In this document: positions 1-10,319 of the stretch, piece by piece | How the letters are laid out: each line of letters begins with the position of its first letter | Numbering within the stretch: position 1 is the first letter of the stretch | Assembly: GCF_010723735.1 (NCBI RefSeq) | Contig: NZ_BLLB01000002.1 | Location: 3,720,001-3,784,000 of the forward strand | Length of the DNA stretch: 64,000 bases | Direction: 5' to 3' | DNA from: Mycolicibacterium hippocampi | GTDB lineage: Bacteria > Actinomycetota > Actinomycetes > Mycobacteriales > Mycobacteriaceae | Translations under genes and position numbers: made by a program | The notes under the pieces: generated by a model | Told to the model about the DNA's origin: nothing | Seen by the model: only the letters and a program-made list of their open reading frames with translations | Database searches by the model: none

Positions 1-45
1 CTGTACCGCAACGACGGTTTCAGTCGTCTGGACGTCACTACATGA
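1..45 (+). CDS. 3' end of an upstream gene, possibly a FadD26-type fatty acyl-AMP ligase (partial)
   Basis: Frame 1 is open from the window edge and reads LYRNDGFSRLDVTT before TGA at 43-45. That TGA overlaps the ATG at 42-44 of the first PKS gene (ATGA), so the two genes are translationally coupled. In M. tuberculosis the gene before ppsA is fadD26, which loads the PKS starter, and an Arg-Leu-Asp tail fits that family. Only 14 residues are visible, so the identity is inferred from position. Confidence 0.45.
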   Translation: MYRNDGFSRLDVTT

Positions 46-3000
46 CCTCTGCTTTCGACGAGGCTGCTGTTCGTCGTTGGTTGGTCGACTACCTCGTCAC
101 GAACAACGGCTGCAGTCCGGAGCACATCGATCGCGGGGCGTCGATGCACGACCTCGGGGTGGGGTCGCGGGACGCGGTGGTCCTCACCGGCGTGTTGTCG
201 GAGTTCCTGGGGCGCACCGTGTCCCCGGTGGATTTCTGGCAGTACCCGACCGTCGACGCGCTGGCCAAGTTCCTGACGGGCGGCGAGGTCGAGCCCGTCG
301 TGAACGCCTCCGACCACGAGCGTCCCGCCTCGATGGACGAACCGATCGCCGTCATCGGCCTCGGTCTGCGGCTGCCCGGCGGAGCCGACCTCGACGGCAA
401 CGTCGAAGGCCCGGACGCGTACTGGGACTTCCTCACCGAGGGGCGGTCCTCGGTTCGCGAGGTGCCCGAGGAGCGCTGGTCGTGGTTCGACGACGGCACA
501 CCCGAGGGCGCTGCGGCGCTGGCCGGTACCACCAAATGGGGTTCGTTCCTGCGTGACATCGACGCATTCGACGCGGAGTTCTTCGAGATCATCCCGCGGG
601 AGGCCACCCGGATGGACCCGCAGCAGCGGCTGCTGCTGGAGGTCACCCACGAAGCACTGGAACATGCGGGTATCCCGGCGGATGCGCTCGCCGAGAGCCG
701 CACCGGTGTGTTCGCCGGAGCCAGTGCCGGCGATTACGCGCAGCTGGGGTCGACGGATCTGAGCGGGGTGGACGCCTGGTACGGCACCGGTGGCGCGATC
801 AGCATCATCGCCAACCGGGTGTCGTACTTCTTCGATCTGCGTGGCCCGTCGGTGACCATCGACACGGCGTGCTCGTCGTCGCTGGTGGCCATCCACCTCG
901 CAACGCAGAGCCTGCGCACCGGCGATTCCGACCTCGCCCTGGCCGCCGGTGTGAACCTGCTGCTGTCGCCGGCGGGCACGCGCAGCCTCGACCAGGCCGA
1001 GGCGATGTCCCGGTCAGGCAAGTGCCACGCCTTCGACGCCGCCGCAGACGGTTTCGTCCGCGGCGAGGGCTGCGGGGTCGCGGTGCTCAAGCGCCTCTCC
1101 GATGCCCAGCGCGACGGGGACCGGGTACTGGCGGTGATCCGCGGGTCGGCGGTCAACCAGGATGGGCGCTCCAACGGTCTGATGGCGCCGAACCCGTCCG
1201 CTCAGATGGCGGTGCTGCGTACCGCGTACTCGACGGCGGGGGTGGATCCTCGCGAGGTCGACTACGTCGAGGCGCACGGCACCGGCACCCTGCTGGGCGA
1301 TCCGATCGAAGCGCGCGCGCTCGGCACGGTGCTCGGTAAGGGTCGGGCACCCGACGCCCCGCTGCTGATCGGCGCCGTCAAGTCCAACCTCGGTCACCTG
1401 GAGGCCGCGGCGGGCATCGCCGGCTTCGCCAAGGCCGTGCTGTCCTTGCAGCACAACAAGATCCCGGCGAACCTGGACTACCGGAACCCGAACCCGCACA
1501 TCCCGTTCGACAAGCTGCGACTGAAGGTTGTCGACGAGCACACCGATTGGGCGCCGGCCGGCAGGCCGCGGCGGGCGGGCATCTCCTCCTTCGGGTTCGG
1601 CGGTACCAATGCCCACGTGGTGATCGAGCAGGCGCCGGTGACGGTGCCGTCGCCCGCTGCCGATGCACCCGCGGTAACGACCCTCGTGGTGTCAGGAAAG
1701 ACACCCGAACGCATCGCGGCGCAGGCGGCGATGGTGGCCGACTGGATGGCCGGCCCCGGCGCCGAGGCCTCGCTGAGCGAGGTGGCGCACACCCTCAACC
1801 ATCACCGCTCGCAGCACGCCGCGTTCGCCACCGTCGTCGCCCGCGACACCGCGCAGGCGGTCGCCGGGCTTCGGGCCCTGGCGGCCGGACAGTCGGCCCC
1901 CGGCGTGGTCGGCGCAGCATCGGGCAGTCCCAAGCCGGGCACCGTGTTCGTCTACTCCGGGCAGGGATCGCAGTGGGCCGGCATGGCGCGGCGGCTGCTC
2001 ACCGACGAGCCGGTGTTCGCCCAGGCGCTGGCCGACATCGAACCGGTGTTCGTCGAGCAGGTCGGCTTCTCGCTGCGCGACATCATCGCCGGCGGGGAAC
2101 CGGTCAGCGGCGACGCCCAGGTGCAACCGGTGCTGATGGGTCTGCAGCTGGCGCTGACCGAGCTGTGGCGTTCCTACGGTGTGCATCCCGACGCGGTGAT
2201 CGGCCATTCCATGGGCGAGGTGACCGCGGCCGTCGTCGCCGGAGCGCTCACCCTCGCCGACGGCCTCAAGGTGATCGCGCAGCGGTCCGCGATCATGTCC
2301 CGCCTCGCCGGGCAGGGCGCCGTGGCGCTGCTCACCCTCGATGCCGACGCCGCCGCCGCCGCGATCGCCGACCACCCGAGCGTCGAGATCGCGGGTCATC
2401 TGTCGCCGCGACAGACCGTGGTCGCGGGCCTGCCCGACCAGGTCGACGCCGTCATCGCCGCGGTCACCGCACAGAACACCTTCGCCCGCCGGGTCAACAT
2501 GGTGGTCGCGTCGCACACCGCGCTGATGGACCCGGTGCTTCCCGACCTCCGCTCCGCGCTGGCGGAGGTGGAGCCGAGCATCCCCACGCTGCCGTTCCTG
2601 TCCACGGTCACCGATCCCGCGTCGTCGCCGGTTCTGGATGCCGACTACTGGGTGGACAACGTGCGCAGGCCGGTCGAGTTCAGCCGGGCCATTACCGCCG
2701 CGGCCGCAGACCACGGCACGTTCATCGAGGTCAGCCCGCACGCCGTGCTGGGGCAGCCGATCCACGACACGCTCGCGGGGGAGCCGGGTCACCTGATGCT
2801 CGCCACGCTGGCGCGCGACACCGACGACACCGTCGCGTTCCATGCCAACCTCAACGCCACCCACACCTCCCGGCCACCACAGACCCCGCTCGGCGCCGAA
2901 CCGCACACCGTGCTGCCCACCACCCCATGGCAGCGCACCCGGCACTGGGTCGACGTGCGGCCACGGCGCCGGGTCGGCGGCGGGGCCACCGGCGCCCTGC

Positions 3001-4832
3001 CCGCGGACAGCACCGTCCCGCCCGAGTGGTTCTGCGAACTCACGTGGCCGGTCAAACCCCTTGCCGCAACCCCGGACCCGGATCTGGGCGCTGCCGGCAG
3101 CAGCTGGCTGGTGATCGGCGACGATGCGGTGGCCGACCAGCTGGCCACGCTGCTGGGAGAGCGCTCATCGGTCACCTCGGCGCCCGCCGACGCGGCACCC
3201 GCTGCCCTCGCCGAGGCCGTCACGAACGCCGGCCACGTGCTGTACGCGCCCCCGGTGAGCGACGGCGACGAGCTGGGTTACGAAATCTTCGAGAGGGGCC
3301 GAGCCGTCGCCTCGGCGGCCGCCGCGAGCGGGCGGGGGCCGAAGCTGTTCCTTCTGACCCGCAACGCGCAGCCACTCGCGGAGGGGGACCGCGCGAACCC
3401 TGCGCACGCAGTGCTGTGGGGCCTGGGGCGCACGCTGGCCCTGGAGCACCCCGAGATCTGGGGCGCGGTCGTCGACGTCGACGAATCGGTACCCGCGGTG
3501 GTGGCGGCCCGGTGGGTGGCCGCCGAAGCCCACGCCGGTGACGGTGAGGACCAGATCGTGTTCCGGGCGGGCACCCGCCGGGTGGCGCGGCTGGTCCACG
3601 CGCTGCCGCCGGCCGCCACGCCAGAGGCCGAAGCACTGGACCCCGACGGGGCACATCTCGTCATCGGCGCGACCGGCAACCTCGGCCCGCAGATCATCGA
3701 GCAGCTCGCGGCGATGGGCGCGCGGACCGTCGTCGCGGTCTCCCGGAACCCGGGCAACCGCCTCGACGAGATCACCGCCCGGTTGGCGCCCCGCGGCACC
3801 ACGGTGGTCGCCGCAGCCGCCGACGCCGCCGACGAGACGTCGCTGAGCGCGCTGTTCGACCGGTTCGGCGCTGACCTGCCGCCGCTGGCGGGGATCTACC
3901 TCGCTGCGATGAGCGGCGGCCCGGTGACCCTGGCCGAGATGACGCACGACGACGTGGTCGCGATGTTCCGGCCGAAGATGGACGCGGTGGCGGCGCTGCA
4001 CAAGCTCTCCCTGGGCCACCCGGTGCAGCAGTTCGTGCTGTTCTCGTCGATCTCCGGGGTGCTCGGCTCCCGCTGGCTGGCGCACTACGCCGCGACCACC
4101 ACCTACCTGGACACGTTCGCCTACGCGCGGCGCGCCGCCGGGCTCCCCGCCTGCGCCGTCAACTGGGGGCTGTGGAAGTCCCTGGCCGACGTCCAGACCG
4201 GGTTCGAGCGTCAGGCGACGGCGGAGTCGGGTCTGGAACCGATGGACGACGCGGTGGCGATCACCGCGTTGCGGTCCTTCGTCGGCCCCCAGGCGCCTGC
4301 CCGGGCCACGGTCGTCGCCGCCGACTGGCCGAGGTTGGCGACCGCCTACCGCACCCGCGCCGAGCTGCACATCCTCGACGACCTGCTCAACGACGAGACG
4401 GTCGACGGGACCGTCGCGCTGTCGTCGGACACGAAGTTCCGGCAGCAACTGCGGGAGTGCGAGCCCGACCAGCGCGTCGACCTGCTCGCCGACCACGTCA
4501 CCGCCCAGGTCGCCGCCGCGATGGGCCGGACCTCCGCACACACCCTGGATCCGACGGTCGGGTTCTTCCAGTTCGGCATGGATTCGCTGATGAGCGTAAC
4601 GTTGCAACGTTCGCTGAGCGAAAGTCTTGGTGAGGTCCTGCCGGCCTCGGTGGTGTTCGACTATCCGACCGTCGAAGCCCTCACCGGTTATCTGGCCGCC
4701 ATTCTTCCTGAGATAATCGAGACCGCCGGTACCGACAACGGGGTCGCAACCGTCTACAACGTCACGGAAGACGCATACGACGACCTGGCCGAAGACGAAC
4801 TCCTCGCCAGACTGTCCGAAAGATTGAGTTAG
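42..4832 (+). CDS. ppsA: Type I polyketide synthase, PpsA-like (ACP-KS-AT-KR-ACP)
   Basis: This is a 1596-residue modular PKS. An N-terminal carrier domain (about 5-80, motif LGVGSRD with Ser42) should receive a fatty acyl starter from an acyl-AMP ligase, as in PpsA. It is followed by KS (about 100-530, TACSSS with Cys277, HGTGT and NLGHLE present), AT (about 630-940, GHSMG with Ser723), KR (nucleotide motif GATGNLG near 1209) and a C-terminal ACP (FGMDSL, Ser1515). The KR is odd: after Tyr1349 the sequence reads YAATT, so the tetrad Asn expected four residues after Tyr is Thr1353, and reduction in this module may be impaired. The AT carries VASH at the specificity site, which is related to the methylmalonyl YASH motif but not decisive in mycobacterial Pps proteins. 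The gene opens a tightly packed operon of four PKS genes, an exporter and papA5. M. tuberculosis PpsA is longer (about 1876 residues). Confidence 0.85.
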   Translation: MTSAFDEAAVRRWLVDYLVTNNGCSPEHIDRGASMHDLGVGSRDAVVLTGVLSEFLGRTVSPVDFWQYPTVDALAKFLTGGEVEPVVNASDHERPASMDEPIAVIGLGLRLPGGADLDGNVEGPDAYWDFLTEGRSSVREVPEERWSWFDDGTPEGAAALAGTTKWGSFLRDIDAFDAEFFEIIPREATRMDPQQRLLLEVTHEALEHAGIPADALAESRTGVFAGASAGDYAQLGSTDLSGVDAWYGTGGAISIIANRVSYFFDLRGPSVTIDTACSSSLVAIHLATQSLRTGDSDLALAAGVNLLLSPAGTRSLDQAEAMSRSGKCHAFDAAADGFVRGEGCGVAVLKRLSDAQRDGDRVLAVIRGSAVNQDGRSNGLMAPNPSAQMAVLRTAYSTAGVDPREVDYVEAHGTGTLLGDPIEARALGTVLGKGRAPDAPLLIGAVKSNLGHLEAAAGIAGFAKAVLSLQHNKIPANLDYRNPNPHIPFDKLRLKVVDEHTDWAPAGRPRRAGISSFGFGGTNAHVVIEQAPVTVPSPAADAPAVTTLVVSGKTPERIAAQAAMVADWMAGPGAEASLSEVAHTLNHHRSQHAAFATVVARDTAQAVAGLRALAAGQSAPGVVGAASGSPKPGTVFVYSGQGSQWAGMARRLLTDEPVFAQALADIEPVFVEQVGFSLRDIIAGGEPVSGDAQVQPVLMGLQLALTELWRSYGVHPDAVIGHSMGEVTAAVVAGALTLADGLKVIAQRSAIMSRLAGQGAVALLTLDADAAAAAIADHPSVEIAGHLSPRQTVVAGLPDQVDAVIAAVTAQNTFARRVNMVVASHTALMDPVLPDLRSALAEVEPSIPTLPFLSTVTDPASSPVLDADYWVDNVRRPVEFSRAITAAAADHGTFIEVSPHAVLGQPIHDTLAGEPGHLMLATLARDTDDTVAFHANLNATHTSRPPQTPLGAEPHTVLPTTPWQRTRHWVDVRPRRRVGGGATGALPADSTVPPEWFCELTWPVKPLAATPDPDLGAAGSSWLVIGDDAVADQLATLLGERSSVTSAPADAAPAALAEAVTNAGHVLYAPPVSDGDELGYEIFERGRAVASAAAASGRGPKLFLLTRNAQPLAEGDRANPAHAVLWGLGRTLALEHPEIWGAVVDVDESVPAVVAARWVAAEAHAGDGEDQIVFRAGTRRVARLVHALPPAATPEAEALDPDGAHLVIGATGNLGPQIIEQLAAMGARTVVAVSRNPGNRLDEITARLAPRGTTVVAAAADAADETSLSALFDRFGADLPPLAGIYLAAMSGGPVTLAEMTHDDVVAMFRPKMDAVAALHKLSLGHPVQQFVLFSSISGVLGSRWLAHYAATTTYLDTFAYARRAAGLPACAVNWGLWKSLADVQTGFERQATAESGLEPMDDAVAITALRSFVGPQAPARATVVAADWPRLATAYRTRAELHILDDLLNDETVDGTVALSSDTKFRQQLRECEPDQRVDLLADHVTAQVAAAMGRTSAHTLDPTVGFFQFGMDSLMSVTLQRSLSESLGEVLPASVVFDYPTVEALTGYLAAILPEIIETAGTDNGVATVYNVTEDAYDDLAEDELLARLSERLS

Positions 4833-4838
4833 AGCGAC

Positions 4839-7800
4839 ATGACCCAGACATCGCCAGCATCGCCGGATCGCCGCGCGATCATCACCGAGGCGCTGCGCAA
4901 GATCGACGACCTCAACGCGCGGCTGGAGATCGCGGAGAAGACGGAGACCGAGCCGATCGCCGTGGTCGGGATCGGTTGCCGCCTGCCCGGTGGTGTCGGC
5001 AATGCCGACGAGTTCTGGAAGTTGCTCGAAGGTGGCGTCAGCGGTGTCATCAGAGTGCCGGCCGACCGATGGGACGCCGACGAGTTCTACTCGCCGGACT
5101 ATTCGGTGCCCGGCACCATCTGCAACCGCGAGGGCGGTTTCCTGACCTCGTGGCAGCCCGACGAGTTCGACGCCGAGTTCTTCTCGATCGCACCGCGCGA
5201 GGCCGCCGCGATGGATCCCCAGCAGCGGCTCCTGCTGGAGGTGGCATGGGAGGCGCTGGAGAACGCGGGCATCAACCCGCGGACCCTGCGCGGGTCGGCG
5301 GCCGGCGTGTTCGTCGGGATGACCACCAACGACTACTACCACTCGGTGGTCGGCAAGCTGGCACCCGAGGACATCGACCCCTACATCCCGTTCGGCAACG
5401 CGCCGAACTTCGCGGCCGGCCGGCTGTCGTACTTCCTGGGGATCCGCGGGCCAGCGGTGGTCAGCGACACCGCGTGCTCGTCGTCGCTGGTGTCGATCCA
5501 CCTGGCGTGCCAGAGCCTGCGCCGCCGGGAGAGTGACCACGCGCTCGCCGCAGGCGTCAACCTGATCTTGAGCCCGGAGAACAACATCGCGTGCTCGCGG
5601 TGGGGGATGTTGGCCCCCGACGGCCTGTGCAAGACCTTCGACGCCGATGCCGATGGCTACGTCCGCAGCGAGGGCTGCGGCGTGGTGGTGCTGAAACGAC
5701 TGACCGACGCGCTGCGTGACGGCGACCGGGTGCTCGCGGTGGTCCGCGGTTCCGCCGTGAACCAGGACGGCGCCAGCAGCGGCCAGACCGTTCCCAACGG
5801 CCCGGCCCAGCAGGAGCTGATGCGCAAGGCGCTGGAGACGTCGCGGCTGGCGCCCTCGGACATCGACTACATCGAGGCGCACGGCACCGGCACGGCGCTG
5901 GGCGATCCGATCGAGCTGGACGCGCTCAGCGCCGTCTACGGCGACCGCCAGGACTCCGCGCCGCTGGTGCTGGGTTCGGTGAAGACCAACCTGGGTCACC
6001 TGGAGTCGGCGGCCGGTGTCACCGGCTTCATCAAGACCGTGCTGAGCGTGCACCACGGCTTCATCCCGAAGCAGCTGCACTTCAAGCAGCTGACCCCGCA
6101 GGCAGGCGAGGCCGCCCGGAAGTTCCGGATCGCCGCGGAGCCGATGGACTGGCCTGCCCTGACCCGCCCGCGCCGCGCAGCGGTGTCGTCCTTCGGCGTC
6201 AGCGGCACCAACGCCCACATCCTGCTCGAACAGGCACCTGAGACCGAAGTGGTTGCCGCGCAACCGGAACCGCCGGTCAGCACGCTGATCGTCAGCGGCA
6301 AGACCCCGGCCCGGATCGCTTCGCAGGCCGGCCGCCTCGCCGATTGGCTGCAGACCCCCGACGGCGAGGTGGCAAGCCTTGCCGACGTCGCGGAGACCCT
6401 GAACCATCGCCGGGCCCAGCACGCCAGGTTCGCCACCGTCGCAGCGAGTGACCGCGAGCAGGCGATCGCCGGGCTGCGCGCCCTGGCCGGCGGCTATCCC
6501 GCCCCCGGCGTCGTCGGCCCCAACGATCCGTCCCTCGGGTCGGGCACCGTGTTCCTGTACTCGGGGCAGGGCTCGCAGTGGGCAGGCATGGGTAAGCGGT
6601 TGCTCGCCGACGAGCCGGCGTTCGCCGCGGCCGTGGACGAACTGGAACCCGACTTCGTCGCGCAGGTCGGCTTCTCGCTGCGCGATGTGCTGACCTCAGG
6701 CGAAACCGTGGTCGGCATCGACCGCATCCAGCCGGTGCTGGTCGGGGTGCAGCTCGCGCTGACCGCGCTGTGGCGCTCCCACGGCGTGAAGCCCGACGCC
6801 GTGATCGGACATTCCATGGGTGAGGTGACCGCCGCGGTGGTCGGCGGGGCACTGAGCCCGGCCGACGGCCTCAAGGTGATCGCCACCCGGTCGCGGCTGA
6901 TGAAGCGGCTGTCCGGTCAGGGCGCGATGGCGCTGCTCGAACTCGACGCCGCAGCCGCCGAGGAACTGATCGCCGACCACCCCGGATTGACCGTGGCCGT
7001 GTACGCCTCGCCGCACCAGACGGTGATCGCCGGACCACCCGACCAGGTCGACGCCGCCATCGCGGTCGTCGACGCCCAGGAGCGGCTGGCGCGTCGGGTC
7101 GACGTCGACGTGGCGTCGCACCACCCGATCATCGACCCGATCCTCGACGACCTCCGCACCGAGCTGGCGGACCTGACGCCGACCACCCCGACCATCCCGA
7201 TCATCGTCACCACCGACGAGCGGCCCACCGACGGGACATGCGTTTTCGACGCCGCGCACTGGGTGGCCAACCTGCGCAACCCGGTGCGGTTCGCGCGCGC
7301 GGTGGCCACCGCGGGCGCCGACAACGCGACCTTCGTGGAGGTCAGTCCGCACCCGCTGCTCGGCTACGCGATCAAGGACACGCTGGCCGGCCTCGCCGGA
7401 GGCGAGGATCCGGGTCCCGCCAAGCATCTGAGCCTTGCCACGCTGCAGCGCGACGCGAACGACACCGTGGTGTTCCACACCAACCTCAACGCCACCCATA
7501 CGGTGCGCCCGCCGAAGGCGCCGCACCGTGCCGGCCCGCGGGTGCAGCTGCCGGCCACGCCGTGGCATCACACCCACCACTGGATCCAGACCGCGAAGAA
7601 GCCGGTGCCGTTGCAGCACAACGGCGCCGCAGTGTCCTCGGCGCCTCCGGACGGGGGCTTCCACAAATGGTTCCACCGGCTGAGCTGGCCGGTGCGCGAA
7701 CTGGCTTCCGCCGGATCTGCTGGCTCCTGGCTGGTGCTGTCCGACGAATCCGGCAGCGGCCTCGCGGAGCTGCTGGGGCCCACGTCACAGGCGCTGCCGC

Positions 7801-10319
7801 TGTCCGCTCTGACCGACGACGGCCCCCTGCGCAGCGCTCTGGGCGGCGTGGACCACGTGGTGTATGCACCCGGCGCGCCGTCGGGACGTCTCGACGCCGC
7901 CGCGGCCTACGGCGTGTTCGATGAATTGCGGCGACTGGTCGTCGCGCTCGCCGCTGTCGAATCCGCACCCAGGCTGTTCGTGGTCACCCGCAACGCCCAG
8001 CCGGTCGCCGAGGGCGACCGGGCGAACCCGGCGCACGCGGTGCTGTGGGGCCAGGGTCGCACCCTGGCGCTCGAGCACCCCGAGTTCTGGGGCGGCCTCG
8101 TCGACGTCGACGACACCGTTCCGCCGGAACTGCTAGCGCAGTACCTGAAAGCCGAGGCGGCTGCCGAGGCCGACCAACCCGACGGTGACGACCAGGTCGT
8201 CTACCGCAGCGGGGAGCGGCGGGTGCCGCGCTTGCAGCCGCATCCGCTGCCCGCTGCCGAACTGACCAGGCTGGAGAGCGGCACCAGCCACCTGGTGGTC
8301 GGGGCGACCGGCAATGTCGGGCCGTACCTGATCCGCCAACTCGCCGAGATGGGCGCCTCGACGGTGGTCGCGGTGTCCCGGCGCGGCACCGGGCTCTCCG
8401 AGCTGGCCGCCGAGCTGGCCACAGGTGGGACGACGTTGGTCGAGGTCGCCGCGGACGCCGCCGACGAGGCCGCGATGACCGCGGTGTTCGACCGTTTCGG
8501 CGCCGACCTGCCGCCGCTGGACGGGGTTTACCTCGCGTCCCTGGCCGGCGGTGAGGCACTGCTCACCGAGATGACCGACGACGACGTGAACCCGATGTTC
8601 CGGTCCAAGATCGACGCCGCGTCGGTGCTGCACAAGCTGACGCTGAAGACGCCGGTCCGGCGGTTCGTGCTGTTCTCGTCCATCACCGGCCTGCTCGGCT
8701 CGCGGGCGGTCGCGCACTACACCGCGGCCAACGCCTTCGCCGACGCGTTCGGCTACGCGCGCCGGGCGCTGGGCCTGGCGGCCACCGTCGTCGACTGGGG
8801 TCTGTGGAAGTCGTGGTCGGACGCGCAGCCGCAGATGAAGGCGGCAGGCCTGGAACCGATGCCCAACGACGTCGCGATCCGGATGCTGCCCGCCGTGCTC
8901 AGCCCCGACGCCGGGGTGAACCTGGTGGTGGCCGGCGCCGACTGGCCCCGGCTGGCCGACGCCTACCGGATGCGTGCCGCGGTCAAGGTGCTCGACCATC
9001 TGGTGGCCGACCCCAGCAACGACACAGCCGACGCCGGCGACCTCGATTCGCTGCCTGCGCCGGCGTGGGGCACGGTGCTCGGTGACCCGGTCACCGGCAC
9101 GGCGCACGATCACCTGTGGCGTGCCCGGCTGCTGCCCGAATCGCGTCCGTACCCGGTGGCGCACCGGGTACGCGGTGTCGAGGTGGTGCCGGTTTCAGTG
9201 CTGCTGCAAACCCTTTCGGCAGCCGCGGCACAGTGTGACGGTTCGACCGTCGTCGGGGACATCCGGTTCGAGTACCCGATCGTGGCCGACCGGCCCAAGG
9301 CCGTCCACGTGGTGGCCGACGCGACCTCGCTGTCGGTGTGGTCGAGTTCGGGTCCCGACACCCCGGAGCAGCGTTGGACCAGGCATGCCGGCGCCGAATT
9401 GAGCCCGGCGCCGGGGGACACCCCGCACGGCGATCAGAGCGCCGGGGCCGAGAAGTTCGACGGGGCGTCGATCGCCGCCCTGCAGCAGGCGTGGGGCGTG
9501 GAGGGTCAGCCGTTCGCGTGGACGGTCGCCGAATGCGCGACCACCGCCGCAGGGGTGCGCGCCGACGTGGCGCTGCCCGAGCCGACTGATTCGGCGGTGT
9601 CGGTTTCGGCGGCGCTGATCGACGCCGCCGTGCACGTCGCCCGCCTCGCCGACGCCGCCAACGATCAGCTGCTGCTGCCCGCAGCTGTCGAGAGCATCGG
9701 CGTGGCCGCCGGGCTGACGGCCGGACACGGCGTCATCGAGGTGTACCGGCGCGACGCGGACACCGACGGGCTCGTCGTGGATGTTCTCGTCAAGGCCGCC
9801 GACGGTTCGACGAGCGTGGACATCCGCGGGCTCGCCTACACCGCGGTGGAGTCGATCTCATCCAAGTCCGACCCGGCTGCCGACGAAATTGCCTCGGCAA
9901 CAACCGAAGTCGTCGACTGGTCGGCGATGGGCCGCAAGGAGACGGTGGACGAGCTGCGGGTGCGGCTGCGCGCGATCCTGGCCCGCGAGCTCGGCATGCC
10001 GGAGGACGCGGTCGACGTCGACATGCCGTTCCCGGAGCTGGGGCTGGACTCGATGATGGCGATGAACCTGCTGCGCGACGCGAAGGCGCTCGTGCGCATC
10101 GACCTGTCCGCGACGATGTTGTGGAACCACCCGTCGATCTCGCAGATGTCGGACTTCGTCGCCGAACTGCTGGCGCCGATGCAGCAGGCCACCCACGAAC
10201 CCGCCGAACCCGAGGGTCCCGAGGACAGCTCGGACTCGTTCAGTGTTCTCGACGAGTTGTTCGACAGTATTGAATCCGAAGTCGATTCGGCCACGGCCGG
10301 TAGTGAGGGCGCTATCTGA
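4839..10319 (+). CDS. Type I polyketide synthase, PpsB-like, with a dehydratase placed after the ketoreductase (KS-AT-KR-DH-ACP)
   Basis: This is an 1826-residue single-module PKS starting 6 bp after the previous stop. KS (about 33-460), AT (about 570-880, GHSMG) and KR (GATGNVG; Tyr with Asn four residues later, YTAAN) are all intact. Between KR and the terminal ACP (LGLDSM, Ser1738) lies about 300 residues that M. tuberculosis PpsB lacks (about 1538 residues long). This part reads as a double-hotdog dehydratase: HRVRGVEVVP at 1442-1451 is a perfect HxxxGxxxxP, and LIDAAVH supplies Asp1595 with His1599 (DxxxH). Both catalytic residues of a DH are therefore present, but the domain lies downstream of KR instead of before it. 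If it is active, the module would give an enoyl intermediate instead of a hydroxyl. Alternatives are a structural pseudo-DH or one acting on a neighbouring chain. The stop overlaps the next start (TGATG). Confidence 0.82.
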   Translation: MTQTSPASPDRRAIITEALRKIDDLNARLEIAEKTETEPIAVVGIGCRLPGGVGNADEFWKLLEGGVSGVIRVPADRWDADEFYSPDYSVPGTICNREGGFLTSWQPDEFDAEFFSIAPREAAAMDPQQRLLLEVAWEALENAGINPRTLRGSAAGVFVGMTTNDYYHSVVGKLAPEDIDPYIPFGNAPNFAAGRLSYFLGIRGPAVVSDTACSSSLVSIHLACQSLRRRESDHALAAGVNLILSPENNIACSRWGMLAPDGLCKTFDADADGYVRSEGCGVVVLKRLTDALRDGDRVLAVVRGSAVNQDGASSGQTVPNGPAQQELMRKALETSRLAPSDIDYIEAHGTGTALGDPIELDALSAVYGDRQDSAPLVLGSVKTNLGHLESAAGVTGFIKTVLSVHHGFIPKQLHFKQLTPQAGEAARKFRIAAEPMDWPALTRPRRAAVSSFGVSGTNAHILLEQAPETEVVAAQPEPPVSTLIVSGKTPARIASQAGRLADWLQTPDGEVASLADVAETLNHRRAQHARFATVAASDREQAIAGLRALAGGYPAPGVVGPNDPSLGSGTVFLYSGQGSQWAGMGKRLLADEPAFAAAVDELEPDFVAQVGFSLRDVLTSGETVVGIDRIQPVLVGVQLALTALWRSHGVKPDAVIGHSMGEVTAAVVGGALSPADGLKVIATRSRLMKRLSGQGAMALLELDAAAAEELIADHPGLTVAVYASPHQTVIAGPPDQVDAAIAVVDAQERLARRVDVDVASHHPIIDPILDDLRTELADLTPTTPTIPIIVTTDERPTDGTCVFDAAHWVANLRNPVRFARAVATAGADNATFVEVSPHPLLGYAIKDTLAGLAGGEDPGPAKHLSLATLQRDANDTVVFHTNLNATHTVRPPKAPHRAGPRVQLPATPWHHTHHWIQTAKKPVPLQHNGAAVSSAPPDGGFHKWFHRLSWPVRELASAGSAGSWLVLSDESGSGLAELLGPTSQALPLSALTDDGPLRSALGGVDHVVYAPGAPSGRLDAAAAYGVFDELRRLVVALAAVESAPRLFVVTRNAQPVAEGDRANPAHAVLWGQGRTLALEHPEFWGGLVDVDDTVPPELLAQYLKAEAAAEADQPDGDDQVVYRSGERRVPRLQPHPLPAAELTRLESGTSHLVVGATGNVGPYLIRQLAEMGASTVVAVSRRGTGLSELAAELATGGTTLVEVAADAADEAAMTAVFDRFGADLPPLDGVYLASLAGGEALLTEMTDDDVNPMFRSKIDAASVLHKLTLKTPVRRFVLFSSITGLLGSRAVAHYTAANAFADAFGYARRALGLAATVVDWGLWKSWSDAQPQMKAAGLEPMPNDVAIRMLPAVLSPDAGVNLVVAGADWPRLADAYRMRAAVKVLDHLVADPSNDTADAGDLDSLPAPAWGTVLGDPVTGTAHDHLWRARLLPESRPYPVAHRVRGVEVVPVSVLLQTLSAAAAQCDGSTVVGDIRFEYPIVADRPKAVHVVADATSLSVWSSSGPDTPEQRWTRHAGAELSPAPGDTPHGDQSAGAEKFDGASIAALQQAWGVEGQPFAWTVAECATTAAGVRADVALPEPTDSAVSVSAALIDAAVHVARLADAANDQLLLPAAVESIGVAAGLTAGHGVIEVYRRDADTDGLVVDVLVKAADGSTSVDIRGLAYTAVESISSKSDPAADEIASATTEVVDWSAMGRKETVDELRVRLRAILARELGMPEDAVDVDMPFPELGLDSMMAMNLLRDAKALVRIDLSATMLWNHPSISQMSDFVAELLAPMQQATHEPAEPEGPEDSSDSFSVLDELFDSIESEVDSATAGSEGAI

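Noticed and set aside
3165..6422. Very long antisense open frame opposite the first PKS genes (1085 codons), and similar ones at 11711-14950, 15700-17832 and 32064-35273
   Set aside because: They lie opposite well-supported genes, are full of His/Arg/Gly/Asp as expected from GC-rich reverse frames, and show no domain or ribosome-binding site.
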